Source of the DNA: Ophiocordyceps camponoti-saundersi (nom. inval.)
Taxonomy: Eukaryota; Ascomycota; Sordariomycetes; Hypocreales; Ophiocordycipitaceae
NCBI GenBank assembly: GCA_003339415.1
Contig: PDHQ01000226.1
Coordinates: 1-57,619, forward strand
DNA length: 57,619 nt
Direction: 5' to 3'
In this document: one piece after another, positions 25,850 to 37,882 of the stretch
Numbering within the stretch: position 1 is the stretch's first letter
Layout: the number at the start of each line of letters is the position of its first letter
The notes under the pieces: model-generated
Told to the model about the DNA's origin: nothing
Database searches by the model: none
What the model saw: only the letters and a program-made list of their open reading frames with translations
Program-made: the position numbers and the translations under genes

Positions 25850-26460
25850 GGTGCGGAGTAACTATATTTTTATATTATTAAATAATATAAAGTTATATAT
25901 TTTTATTAATAGTTTTTTTACTAATAATATTAACTTTTCTTAATAAATTAAATATATTATTATACTTAGATAAAAAATAAAAGGGAAAGATAAGTTTACT
26001 CTTTTTAGGAATATTATTTATTAAAGTTTAGCTAAGTATAAAAAGGTAACTTACTTAGTACTCGCTTTAGAGATATATAATATATTAGCTAGTTTTAATA
26101 TTAAGATATTAATTAAGTTAATATTAATAAAGATTTAATATAAACTTAAATTAAATATAATTTAAATTATTATTTATATTAATTTATATTTATAATATAA
26201 ATATTTTATTAAACTTAAAATAATAAAAGAAAAGAGATTTATAATTAATATTATATTAATAAAGAAGTTATATAAAAACCGCTAAGTTAAGAAAATTAAA
26301 TAAATGTATAAATAAAATAACTTAATAAATATAAGAATAAAAAAGAATCCTAATAAAGTGCTAAAATACTTAGTTAATATTAATACTTTTAATATTTATA
26401 TTTAAGGTTTTATAATATAAAAAGAGAAATAAATTAATATATTATAAACTAAGGGAATAA
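25850..26460 (+). pseudogene. Copia RNase H / pol C-terminus relic
   Basis: Resumption of the copia polyprotein. The 'SFANN.DLSSQIG'-like segment is at about 25905-25955, the 'I.HWSS.K...VT.SVLA.E.Y' segment at 26010-26075, and 'LVKLGTTKEKR' (now IKLKIIKEKR) at about 26205-26240. The terminal 'NPADIRTK..P..AL..L.DTN' pattern lies at about 26315-26400. This is the usual end of fungal copia pol. It is followed by a purine-rich TTAAAAAAGAAAAAG tract (26467-26481), the probable polypurine tract, and the 3' LTR. Confidence 0.87.
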
Positions 26461-26488
26461 CTTTTCTTAAAAAAGAAAAAGTTATTAA

Positions 26489-26791
26489 TATAAGAAATAT
26501 TAAAAATAATAATAATTTATATAAATAAGGAAAAAGATTTATATATAAATTAGATAAAAAAAGGGTATATTATATAAAATATATTATAAGGGAATAAGGT
26601 AATAAAAGTAAAGTAAGTTTTATTAGTATTTTTATTATAATATTTTAAATAAAAGCTTTAATAAACTTTTAGTTAATATTAAACTAGTTTTAAGAAAAGA
26701 TTAAATTATACTTAATTTTATATTAAGTATAAAAAGAAGATATATATAAAGGAAAAAAAAAGAGAATATATATAAAGATATTTTATATATA
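26489..26791 (+). repeat. 3' LTR of Ty1/copia element
   Basis: 303 bp, direct partner of 3138-3443. It begins TATAAGAAATATT just after the polypurine tract and ends at the (TAA)n that opens X copy C. The pair lies 23 kb apart because of nested insertions, and would be a few kb apart in the intact element. Confidence 0.82.
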
Positions 26792-26808
26792 ATAATAATA
26801 ATAATAAT

Positions 26809-27679
26809 ATTTTTACGCTAATATACTTTATATAGCTTAGAACTATCTTATATATATTTTAGGAGGGGGAAAAACTAAAAAACTTAAAGTAAAACCCTCC
26901 TTTTAAGCGTTACCTTAGCTTCGGGTTAAACCCCGCTTTTACCTAGCACTTTATATATTTAATAAGTTAGGTATTAACTAGCGATTTAAAAGCTAATATT
27001 TCCCTTAAAATAAACTTTATAATAATAAGAATATATATAAACTAAGTTTAATATAAAGTTTATATAGCTTACTTATCCTCTTAGCTATTATTATAATTAT
27101 AAACTAAATCCTTATATTTAATTAAAACGGCCTTAATAATTTAATTAATTAAGGCCTTATTAGTATAGCTTAAAAATATTTAAATATTTTACTATTTTAA
27201 AATAAACCTTATAATAGCTAATCTTAAAAAATAGCTAAATTATTATAATAAAGCTATAAATAAGTATAAAGTTAAAGTTAAAAGAAAAGGTAATATTATA
27301 TTTACTTTTTAGCGTTTCCGCTTTAGCTATTACTAATTTCTAGTTAGCACTAAAGGGGGAGGAGGGGCAGTATATATAAAGTTCTAATTTATAAACCTCC
27401 GGGGTTAAGTAAGATATATATCTTTCGCTTAATCTTATACTACTCTTATCTTAAGGTAAAGTTAATTTTACTTAAAGTAAAACTTTTAATAAAAAGAGTA
27501 ATAATATAATCTTTTCCTATAAGCTATAAAATAAGCGGACTTACTTTTTATATATAAAGTAATAAAGTACTTATTATATTTTAACTTTATTATATAATAT
27601 TTAGTAATATATTTAAGTTAATAATATTTAAAATATTACTAAAGTTAAACTTTAAATATATATAATTTAATTTTAAAAA
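26809..27679. mobile_element. Family X copy C, left part
   Basis: Co-linear with 127-990 of copy A and 5383-6250 of copy B, preceded by (TAA)n at 26790-26808. It is interrupted at 27680 by the gypsy-1 5' LTR. The missing remainder is found intact after the gypsy-1 3' LTR. Confidence 0.85.
27675..27679. repeat. Target-site duplication, left of gypsy-1
   Basis: AAAAA, paired with AAAGA at 35812-35816. One G-to-A change separates them. Copies A and B of family X show the uninterrupted site. Confidence 0.75.
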
Positions 27680-28528
27680 TATAATAATTTAAAATATAAA
27701 TATTAGTTAAAAGTATTATTTAATTATATAAGTAGTATTTATTATATAAGCCGCTTAATAATATAATTTATATAATAAAATAAAAATACTAGTATTTAGT
27801 ATTTAAATTACGGCTAAATATTAGAAGGTTAAACCTTAGATAATAAGATAAGATAAGAATTAATAAGAAGAATAAATAGAATTCTTAAGATAAGAGGAAT
27901 AGGTAAAAATAGTTAAAAACGAAAAGAAATATTAGTTATTATAAATAAAGAATTATTTATTATAATTTATTATTAACTTAGAGACTAATAAAATATAATA
28001 AAATAAAATAAAGCTATTTTATTTGCTAAAAATTACGTAGATTTAAAATTAGAAATTAATTTTAAAGTAGGAATTTAATTTTAAAATAAAAAGAATATAA
28101 TAAAAGTAAATAGAATAAAATAAAGCTATTCTATTTACTAATATATTTATAATATAAAGCTTTTACCGTATTTTATAGAATTCTAGCTAGCTTATATAAT
28201 TAGATAGTTTTTTAAAGAAGGAAAACTATAAAAGGAAGGCTTCCTTCCCTTAAAGGGTCTTTCCTTTCCTTCTTCTTTAAGCTTTTAATCTAAATAATTT
28301 ATACTTTAAAAGCTTACTCTTTATAACCTTCCCCTACCTTATAAGATATTCTTATTTAGGAAGTTTTTACTTATTTATACTTTATAAATTTCCTATTTTA
28401 AATACTTCTGCTTAGCTATAGTAAGTAAAGCCCCTTACTTTTTATTACCCCCTTTCTCCTTACTTTTAAAAGCTTAGATTAAAGGCTATATAGGTAAGAT
28501 TAGGTAATTATAAGTATAATCTATAACA
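27680..28528 (+). repeat. Gypsy-1 5' LTR
   Basis: 849 bp, starts TATAATAATTTAAAATA (TG to TA) and ends CTATAACA, keeping the terminal CA. The partner is 34962-35811. The internal region begins CGTTAAAAGCTTCC, where the primer-binding site should lie; I could not match it to a tRNA. Confidence 0.95.
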
Positions 28529-28979
28529 CGTTAAAAGCTTCCTTACTATTATAATTACTTTATAAGTATAAAGAATAAAAAGAGAGTATACTAAACGATT
28601 CCTTTCTTAGAAAATTAGAAAATAATAAAAATACTGCTTTTTTAAATATATATATCTCCACGGAAATAAAAGGTATAAACCTACTTTTTTCTATTCTAAT
28701 TAGGAAAAAGATAGCGCCACTTATTAATATATAATATATCTAATATATAAACCCCTGCGCCCCCCTATATTACTAATAATCCTAGACTAGTAATAAATAT
28801 TAGTAAGGTTCCGAGACCTAAATATTATAATAAGAAAGATAATAATTTATAAGCGTTTTTAACTAATATTTAAGCTTATTTTAAACTTTATTCTTCCGTC
28901 TTTTTAATAAACTTATAAAAGTAATTTATACTTTTACTTACTTAAAAAGTATAGCTTTAAACTAGTTCGAACTTATACT

Positions 28980-29560
28980 AAAGAATTATTTAGGATTTAC
29001 TTATAGCTAAGAAGAAGAAATAAAGCTTATTTTTACTAGCTTTAATCGATTTAAAGAAAAACTATAAGAAGTTTTCAGCTAATAAAATAAAGCTAGAACT
29101 ATAAAATATAAATTAAGGACCTTATAGTAAAAAGGGGCTACTTCTAGCTATGCTATTAAATTTAGATAAATAACTAGTAAGATAGACTAGGAAGACGAAG
29201 CCCTTATAGCTATTTTTTATAAAAGACTAAAAATAAAGTTAAAGATAAATTATATAAGTTAGATAAGCTTAACGAACTATTTACTTATATAGCTTCTACT
29301 ATTAAAATCGATAACTAATTATTTAAAAGAAAGTAATAAAAATAAGGAAGTAAAAATACCCCTTTTTATATTAATAAAGGTAATAAAAAATATAAGAAAA
29401 ACTTTACTAATTAAGGAGACTTTATAAATCTAAATATAGTATTCTTAAAGCTTATTATTTACTTTTTTTATAAGAAAGAAAGTTATATTATAAAAAACTA
29501 CTTTAAAAAGTAAGGAAAAGGAAAAGAAATAAGAAAAGCCTTTTTTACGAATAGTAAGAT
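28980..29560 (+). pseudogene. Gypsy-1 gag relic
   Basis: The frame contains 'YAIKFRQITSKI' followed by 'EDEALIAIFYK.LK' (about 29150-29240), the retrotransposon Gag core seen in many fungal gypsy elements. At 29461-29510 it has a CCHC knuckle relic reading 'FYKKESYIIKNYFKK', in which Cys, Gly and His became Tyr, Ser and Tyr. Gag would form the particle. The upstream start cannot be fixed because ATG is almost absent. Confidence 0.82.
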
Positions 29561-30879
29561 AGTTAACGTTATTTCTTCTTATCTAGCTACTAATTATAAT
29601 ACCCTAAGCCTTATTAGGAAGGATTAACGTGCTATTCGTAATAAGAAATTTAAACTACTAATAAAAGAAGATAATATTAACTAAGAAGCTTACGAAATAT
29701 AAAAGTATTCGAAAGGGAATATAAATAACTATATAATCTAAGCTTAATAGCCGATATATATTATTATAATAATTAGAATATAGTTAGGACTATAAAAAAA
29801 CTTTTAAAGCTTATAAGTCTTTTAGAATTAATTATAAAATTTAATTTAGGAGGTGAATTTTACCTTTTTAAAAGTAATTTTAACCCTTATAAAACTTATA
29901 AGTAAGTTATAAAAGACTAGGTTAAAGCCTGAGAAGAAAGAATTAAAAGAATTCTTTATTATTTAAATAAACCTACTTAGTATAGCTTTTTAAAAAGCTT
30001 AATTTTAACCCTTAGTTTAAATAACTATATAAACGACTTTAACGGAATAAGGGAAGATTACGAACTTATTCTAAAAGAAAAAGAGGATAGCCTTATTCCG
30101 GAAAATAAAATTAAGAAAGAAAAAAAAATTACCCCTTTTTATAATAAAATATCTTTATTTTATCGGGGAAATAGATAATAAAAAAGAAGACGAAAAAATA
30201 TAGCACTTTATTAAAATAAAAAACTAATTTTAAAAGAATATAAAGAATAAAAGAAAAATAATTATTCTTTATATAATAAATTATTTTAACACTTACGGTA
30301 TTTAGAAGAATTCCTTAATAAGTATTAATAAGCGTATTATAATCTTAGCTAATAATTTTATTATAATAAGGACTATAAATTTTACTTATAAGATAAATAG
30401 AACGCTAATTATTACCTATATTTACTATCTTTTTATAAAAAAGCTAGCTTTATTAATAAAAAGTTCTTTATTAAAAAAATAAAATTTACTCTTAATAAGG
30501 AAACTAATTATAAAGTTTCTAAAGAAAATAAGGGAATTAACTATAATTTTTAACCCCGAATTCTTAGTATCGAATTAAATATAATTTAAGCTATAATTAG
30601 TTTTATAAGAGAACTACTAACTAAAGGACTTATAAGAGGTGGGTCCCTTATTAAAAAAAATAGCCTTAAAAGGTAAGATTTTCTAACACAGCCCGAAGAA
30701 TTAAAGGAAGACTTTAAGGGAAAAGGAAAAGCCTCTATTTAAAAAGGGTAAATAAAGGTATAGCTAATAAGAAAAAGGATTTTAATACGGATTTTAATAA
30801 AGATTTAAAAACGGAAAGGCGTTATAATTATCCTAGCTTATAAAATATTAATACTATTATAATTAAAACTAATAATATT

Positions 30880-31250
30880 AAAATCTCTATTTCTAAACTA
30901 ACCTTTACTTTAAAATATAAAGGAAAAATAGTAACTGCTTTTATAAATAGCGGAGCCGCTAGTAATTATATTTTACTTATGCTATTAAACGTTTAAATTT
31001 AAGCTATATAAGAAAGAAAACGCTTAATATAGTAAGAAATGCTAAAAGATATAACTTTTAATTTAATAAAGGTTTAATTTTATACGAAACCGATTACTTC
31101 GAATTTAAAATAAAACCTTATACTTTTACTAATACTTTTAATATTTTTAAAATAGCAGAATATAATATAATATTAAGTTATCCTTTTTTTATAAATATAA
31201 TCTATAAATTAACTAGAAAACTAGCTAAGTTATATTTATAGATAACTATT
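30880..31250 (+). pseudogene. Gypsy-1 aspartic protease relic
   Basis: The active-site motif is visible as FINSGAASN at 30940-30966, where gypsy proteases have (F/L)(I/V)DSGA. The catalytic Asp codon is AAT (Asn) at 30946-30948. The protease would cut the Gag-Pol polyprotein. The sequence after it continues toward RT with RIP stops. Confidence 0.82.
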
Positions 31251-31879
31251 TAATATTTAATACTTCTAATAGTAATATTAGTAAAATTAATTAAATAAGT
31301 TTTAAAAGGAAGAATAAGCTAAGAAGGTATAATTATAAAAATAGTAAGAAGCTTAATTATAAGATTTCTAAAAATACTAATAAAAGTAAGTTAAGTGTAA
31401 ATAATAAGTAATTTAAATTTATAAAAATAATTATTATAAAAATAAACGATTAAATATAAATAATTATAATAAAAGTTAACTTAATTATAATTATAATAAG
31501 AATAAAGAAAATACTAGATTTAATAAAGCTTTAAGAAATCTTTATAAAGGACTTAGCTTAAGAAATTTTAAAAAAGCGAGAAGCCCTAATAATAAAAATA
31601 GTTTAATAAAAGAAGCTAAAGAAAGGAAAAACTTCTTTAGTAATAATTAGAAAATTACTATAAGAAATAAATATAATTATTATAAGCAAGAACTTTATAA
31701 TAAAGCTAAAAGTAATAAAATTTATAATAAAATACCTCATATTATTATATTAGCTATTATTTCTAATATAAGTTATAAGGAAGAAATAGCTTTTTATATT
31801 AAAGAAAAATTAAAACGCTATAAATTATTATAAAAAGAAATTCTAAAAGAATTCTTAGATATATTTAAAAAACCCTTAA

Positions 31880-32520
31880 ATAATACTTTACTTAAAAAGA
31901 GTTTATAAAACTATAAAATTAAATTAAAGCCTAATTTGCAACCTTAATTTATATAAATTTATAATAGTAATAAAACATAACTATAAGTATTAAAAGAATA
32001 TTTAGAAGAATAAATTAAAAAGGGATATATAAGGCCTTTTAAAAGCTTTTATAAAGCTCCTGTTACCTTTACTAATAAATCGAGTAAAGAAAAAAATAAA
32101 TTAAAACCTATAATAAACTATTAAAAATTAAATAATAATATTATTAAAGATAGAACGCCTATACCGCTAATTATAGAACTAAAAGATAAGTTAAGTTAGA
32201 AATAGTATTTTACTAAGCTAGATTTAAAATTAGCTTATTATTAAATACGAATAGTAAAAGGAGACAAATATAAAATAGCCTTTAGTACTAGATATAGAAG
32301 CTATAAATACTTAGTATTACTCCTAGGACTATATAATAGCCCTGCTACCTTCTAAAAACATATTAATTATATTCTAAGAGATTATTTAAATATATTTACT
32401 ACGGCTTATTTAGATAATATTATTATATTATTAGATATATACTTTAGAAGAATATAAAACTTATATAAAAAAGGTATTAGAAGCCTTATAAAAAGCTAAA
32501 CTATATATAAATCTTAAAAA
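31880..32520 (+). pseudogene. Gypsy-1 reverse transcriptase relic
   Basis: Successive RT motifs are readable: 'LEE.IKKGYIRPFKS' (about 31995-32045), 'LKPIINY.KLN' (32103-32140, consensus LRPIIDYR.LN), 'FTKLDLKLAYY.IRI' (about 32208-32250), 'TRYRSYKYLVLLLGLYNSPATF' in two parts (about 32290-32355), and the catalytic YLDN at 32407-32418 (YLDD with the second Asp now Asn). The enzyme copied element RNA into DNA. Confidence 0.95.
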
Positions 32521-32799
32521 ATACGAATTCTTTTCTAAAAAAGTAAAATTTTTAAGCACTATTATAACCCCTTATAATATTAAAATAGATTCTAGTAAAT
32601 TAAAACCTTTAAAAAACTAGCTTATAGTTAAATTAATTAAAAATATATAGTAATTTATAAGTTATTATAATTATTATAGAAGGTTTATTAAAGAATTTTC
32701 TAATATAATTATTCCTATATTAATAGTAATAAAGTTAGCTAAAAAAGAACCTTTTAAGTAGACCGAAGAAGCTAATATAGCTTTTAATTCCCTTAAAGA

Positions 32800-33230
32800 A
32801 AAGCTAATCTTAGCACTTATATTAATAGCTTATAATTTAAAATAACCTTTAATTTTAAAAACCGATACTTTTAATTATATTATAGGAGCCTAATTAAGCT
32901 AGGAAAATAACGCTATATTATATCTTATAGCTTTTTATTTTAAAGATCTAGTAGATTTAAAAATAAATTATCTTATTTATAATAAAGAATTCTTAGCTAT
33001 TATTAAAGCTATTAAAGAATTTAAGTATTATATACTAGGAAGTGATTTTAAATTAAAAATTTATACCGATTATAAGAATATAAGCTATTTTAGTACGAGC
33101 TAAACTTTAAATAGCTAATAAATTAAATAAGCTAAATTCCTTACTAATTATAATTATAAAATTATATATAAAAAAGGTAATAAGAATAAAAGAGCTAATA
33201 TAATTAGTAAAAGACCTAATTTAAATACTA
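32800..33230 (+). pseudogene. Gypsy-1 RNase H relic
   Basis: Reads 'LILKTDTFNYIIGA' (consensus L.TDAS..A.GA) at about 32850-32892. This is followed by 'PIAFYSKDL'-like (32928-32952), 'NKEFLAIIKAIKEFKYYI' (32983-33032) and 'IYTDYKNISYF' (33060-33090, consensus .Y(T/S)DH.NL.YF). A standard gypsy RNase H. Confidence 0.92.
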
Positions 33231-33399
33231 GTATAATACTTCTAATAACTAATTTCCTTAAAATAAAAAATAAAGGAAATTTAAAATAAAATACCTTAAA
33301 CGCTATATTTAAAGTAAAAGCCGATAATTCTATATTAAAATAAATTAAAGAAGCTTATAAAAATACTAATTTTAAGGATTATAAAAATATTAAGTAAAT

Positions 33400-34460
33400 A
33401 GATAACTTAGCTTATTTAAAAGAAAAGCTATTTATACCCCTTATTATAGTAAAAACTATAATAAAAGAATTCTATAAATTACTTATTTATAGCTATTAAG
33501 AAATAGAGAAAACTTATAATAAATTTAAAGCTTATTATAATATAAAAAACCTTAAAAAGACTATTATTAAAGTTATTAAAAACTATAATATTTATAATAA
33601 ATCTAAAGCCTTTAAGTATAAGCTTTACGGATTTTTATAGCTTATAATAGTTACTAAATAACTTTAGGAAAATATAGCTATAAATTTTATAATTAAATTA
33701 CCCTTATTAGTAAACCTTATAACTAATATAGAATATAATTTTATCTTAGTTATAACTAATAGATTAACTAAATATAGCTATTTTATACTTATAATAAAAG
33801 CTTTATTTACTAAAATATTAAGCTATTTATTCTTTAAAACTATAATAGTATATAAGGGCTTACCTAAAGTTATTATAAGCGATAGAGACCTTAAATTTAA
33901 TTTTAAATTTTAAACTAGCCTTATAGCTAAATTAGAAACTAAGTATATATTAAGTACTGCTTTCTACTTAAAAATAAATAAAGCTATAAAACGTTTAAAT
34001 TAGACTTTAAAATAATACCTTAAAGCTTATATTAATTACGAATAAGATAATTAAGTAATAAACTTACTTATAGCCTAGTTAGCTTATAATACCGCCGAAT
34101 CGGAATTTATTAAAACTACGCCCGCTATAGCGAATTATAGATTTAATCTAAAAGCTTATAGATTAAGCTTACTAAAAAAAACTAATAATAAAAAAGCTAT
34201 TTTAAATACTAAATAGCTTAAATCTTTATATTCCTATATAAAATTAAAATTATATTTTATAGCTAAAAGAGTTAGTTATTATTATAATAAGAAACGCGAA
34301 AAAGAACCTTTATTTAATAAAAATAATAAGGTTTATTTATTAAAGAAAAATATAGAAACTAAATAACTAAATTAGTGCTTAAAATTTAAAAAATTAAAAC
34401 TTTTCCTTATAGAAAAAAAGCTAAATAACCTTAACTATAAGCTTAAACTTCCTAAAAGAA
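33400..34460 (+). pseudogene. Gypsy-1 integrase relic
   Basis: The N-terminal zinc-binding region (about 33470-33600) has its His and Cys turned to Tyr. In the catalytic core, the first Asp is Asn ('INFIIKL', about 33680), the 'VITNRLTKYSYF' stretch is at 33745-33785, and ISDRDLKF keeps its Asp at about 33878-33900. The 'STAFYLKINKAIKRLN' stretch (33953-34000) corresponds to STA(F/Y)HPQTDGQTER.N. The C-terminal part leads without a break into the chromodomain. Confidence 0.95.
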
Positions 34461-34519
34461 TATATATATACCTTCTATTTTATATTTCTTTACTAGAAAA
34501 AGTATCTAAAAATACTAAA

Positions 34520-34705
34520 TTAGAAGAAAATATCGAAGTTATAATATTAGAAGAAAAATACGAACCTAAAGCTATTATAGATAAAAAAATAGAAAAAGGA
34601 ATAATTTATTATTTAATAAAATAAAAGAGATACCCTTTTAAAGGAAATACTTAGGAACTTGTAGAACACCTAACTAAGGCACCTAAACTTATTAAAAAAA
34701 TAATA
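34520..34705 (+). pseudogene. Gypsy-1 C-terminal chromodomain relic
   Basis: Begins 'EEKYEPKAIIDKKIEKG' at about 34550-34600 and continues 'IIYYLIK.KRYPF..NT.E' then 'LVEHLTKAPKLI'. This is the chromodomain pattern 'YLVKW.GYP...NTWEP...L'. Both aromatic-cage Trp codons read as stops (TGG to TAA/TAG). In living chromoviruses this domain binds methylated H3K9 and steers integration into heterochromatin. Confidence 0.93.
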
Positions 34706-34948
34706 AAGAAAAACATTTTTAATAAGAAATTTTTAAGATTAAAAATCTTAGAAAAGGGAACGTTACGAATAATATAATTATAATAACTCTATATATATAT
34801 ATATAAAATTAATTATTTTTACCTTATTAAGTTTTTTCGAAATACTCTTTCTTTTCTTATAAGAATAAAAATAACTAATTACCTAACTAACTATTATTTA
34901 TTCCCTATATTATTCTTCTATAATAAAGTTTATAAGATTATAAATTAT

Positions 34949-34959
34949 AAAAAGGGGAA
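34949..34959 (+). promoter_or_regulatory. Gypsy-1 polypurine tract
   Basis: AAAAAGGGGAA lies three bases before the 3' LTR start at 34962. Such tracts resist RNase H and prime plus-strand DNA. Confidence 0.85.
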
Positions 34960-34961
34960 TA

Positions 34962-35811
34962 TATAATAAATTAAAATATAAATACTAGTTAAAAGTATTA
35001 TTTAATTATATAAGTAATATTTATTATATAAGCCGCTTAATAATATAATTTATATAATAAAATAAAAATACTAGTATTTAGTATTTAAATTACGGCTAAA
35101 CCTTAAAAGGTTAAACTTTAGATAATAAGATAAGATAAGAATTAATAAGAAGAACGAATAGAATTCTTAAGATAAGAGGAACGGGTAAAAATAGTTAAAA
35201 ATAGACAGAAATATTAGTTATTATAAATAAAGAATTATCTATTATAGTTTATTATTAACTTAGAAACTAATAAGATATAATAAAATAAAATAAAGCTATT
35301 CTATTTGCTAAGAATTACGTAGATTTAAAATTAGAAGTTAATTTTAAAGTAGAAATTTAATTTTAAAGTAAAAGGAATACGATAAAAGTAAATAGAATAA
35401 AACAAAGCTATTTTATTCGCTAGTATATTTATAATATAAAGCTTTTACTATATTTTATAGAATTCTAGCTAGCTTATATAATTAAATCGTTTCTTAGAGA
35501 AGGAAAATTATAAAAGGAAGGCTTCCTTTCCTCGAAGGGTCTTTCCTTTCCTTCTTCTCTAAGCTTTTAATTTAAATAATTTACACTTTAAAAGCCTACT
35601 CTTTATAACCTTCCCTTACCTAATAAGATATTCCTATTTAGGAAGTTTTTACTTATTTATACTTTATAAATTTCCTATTCTAGATACTTACTACTTAGCT
35701 ATAATAAGTAAAGCCCCTTACTTTTTATTACCCCTTATCTCCTTACTTTTAGAAGCTTAGATTAAAAGCTATATAAGTAAGATTAGGTAATTATAAGTAT
35801 AATCTATAATA
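34962..35811 (+). repeat. Gypsy-1 3' LTR
   Basis: 850 bp, partner of 27680-28528. It ends CTATAATA, where the 5' LTR still has CTATAACA, a direct view of a CA-to-TA change between two once identical sequences. Confidence 0.95.
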
Positions 35812-35816
35812 AAAGA
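35812..35816. repeat. Target-site duplication, right of gypsy-1
   Basis: AAAGA, pairing with AAAAA at 27675-27679. Confidence 0.75.
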
Positions 35817-36795
35817 TCTTCGCTTATATTACTAAGCCTTTATTATAAATTTAGTTTATATCCGCTACGTTATTAATAATAATTATTAAGAAACTTTGCT
35901 AAATCTTAGAATAATATCTCTTTATATATAATTATATTATTAAAACTTTATTTAATAACTTAATCTTTTTTTAAAAAGCTCCCTTATTACCTTATTATAA
36001 GGCCTGCGTTAGCACCCCTTTTATAATAAAAGTATAACCTTCGCTAATTAAGTATACTTTTTTTTTAAAAATAGTATAAAGTTACTTTAAATTAAACTAA
36101 AGCTTATAAATAATATCTTAAAATACTACTATAATATCGCTACTAAGTAATTTCCTTATTATAAAAGCTTAGCTTTACTTATAAAGTTTATAATTAAGAT
36201 TTATTATAATTACCTTAAAGCTTTAGATTTAAAATAAAATAGCTATAAAGTAAATATAAATTATAAGCTATTATTTATATTACTTAAGAATTTATTTTTT
36301 AATAATCTTCTCTAGCGCTTTAACTATAATTATAGCTTATATTAAAGGAGTTCCGCTCCCCTTAGAGCTATAAAAAAAAGAGGAAATTATAGCTATAATA
36401 GCTAAGGAGATATTATTAACTAATAAAGTTAAAATAAAAGAGGCACCTCCCCGGACCTTTTTAAACTCCGCTACTTATTCGATAATTACTTATATAAAGA
36501 TAAAAGTATTTCCTAAAATAATTTTATTACTATTTACTTTAGCTTCTAATAAAGTAATAAATATAGTAAATTTTTAAATTTAAGATTATTATAATTTAGA
36601 GTAAAGTTATATTTTAGGTAAAAAAATTTTCGCAGTTACTATTAACTTATATAGCGTCGCTTTCTTTTTTAGAGTTACTCTAAGCGCGGCTAGCTATTAT
36701 TATAAGGTAATAAAGGGAGCGGAGTTTATTTATAATATAAGAATAAAAAGTTTATATTTATATCGCTATAAGCGCGGAATTTATAAAATATATAA
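35817..36795. mobile_element. Family X copy C, right part
   Basis: Continues copy C exactly where the left part stopped and is co-linear with about 990-1974 of copy A and 6255-7229 of copy B. Its + strand frame at about 36290-36560 is the cleanest in the family (VPLPLELQKKEEI-like once former Gln codons are read through), but I know no homologue. It ends near 36795 at a run similar to the ends of the other copies. Confidence 0.85.
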
Positions 36796-37535
36796 AAATT
36801 ATAATAAGATATATATTAATTACTTATTTTAAGCGTTTATAAAAAAATAAAATATATAAGATAAATAATAATTAAGAGAGTAGGGAGCTTTAAGGGACTT
36901 TTTATAAAAATACGAAAAAAGTTTAATAGTTTATTATTAACTTTTAAGTAGGAGATATAATTAAAAAAGCAAAAGTAAAGGAAAGCTATAATTTATTTAA
37001 AGAAGCTAAAAAAGTTAAGGATTTCTATTAGCTTAAAATATAAGATATAGTTAAAAGCGCTTATTATATTTAATATTAGAAAGGAAGTAAAGCCTTAAAA
37101 GCTTTATATAATATAAATAAACTTTATTAAAAAAAGTAAAATACTATTAATAAACTAGTTAAGCTAATTCCTTATTTAACCTTATAATAAAAGTTTTATA
37201 AACTTAATTATATAGGATATTTTTTTATAATTATTATTTTAAAAATCTTACTTATAATATTAAAAAGGAAAATAAGATAATAGTTATTTAAAATCTAATA
37301 AACTTTTAAGCGTTTGCCTGCTTTTTAAAAAATTATAATATTAAAAGTTTAATACTTAATAAGGAAATATTTAGGAATAATATATCCTTAAAAAACCTTA
37401 ATTAAGACTATTATAAGGGGTTATTTATAATCCTTTTAGGAAGATAATAAGGATATTATTAAGCTTAGTAGATTTTTATAATATAATATTAAAAAAAGCG
37501 GAGTAAACCCTATCTTAAATAACTTAAAAGGGAAT

Positions 37536-37882
37536 ATTTATTAGGGGGAAAAGGTTAAAAATAGAAAGGTATAAAGTATTTTTTTTAAAAATAAGAAAAG
37601 AACTTATAAGCTAAAAGCTTTAATTTTTTTTTAAAAAAAAATTAGAAAGTAAAGTTTATATTTTATTAAAAAAAGAAAGTATATATAAGCTTTAGAAAAG
37701 CTTAGCTATAAAATATTAAGGGGAAAAAGTTAAAGATAGGAAAGTATAAGGTATTTTTTAAAAGATAAGGAAAAAACTTATAAGCTAAAAGTTTTAATTT
37801 TTTAAAGAAAGATAATTAAAAAGTAAAGTTTATATTTTATTAAAAAAAAGAGTATATTTAAGCTTCGGAGAAGCCTATTTAT
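37536..37882. repeat. Tandem duplication, period about 176 bp
   Basis: Two adjacent units start with AGGGGGAAAAGGTTAAA at about 37543 and AGGGGAAAAAGTTAAAG at about 37719. Each runs through GTAAAGTTTATATTTTATTAA to AAGCTT. They differ by scattered transitions and small A-run indels, so the duplication predates much of the mutation. Confidence 0.85.

Larger units (their letters stand above)
27680..35811 (+). mobile_element. Ty3/gypsy chromovirus 1, complete
   Basis: An 8132-bp element with 849/850-bp LTRs inserted in X copy C. Order on the + strand: LTR, gag with zinc knuckle, protease, RT, RNase H, integrase, chromodomain, polypurine tract, LTR. This is the canonical chromovirus order. It is the best preserved element of the window: from about 33650 to 34720 the integrase-chromodomain frame is continuous except for RIP-type stops. 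The structural layout is complete, yet all enzymes are disabled by stops and by Asp-to-Asn changes. Confidence 0.96.
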
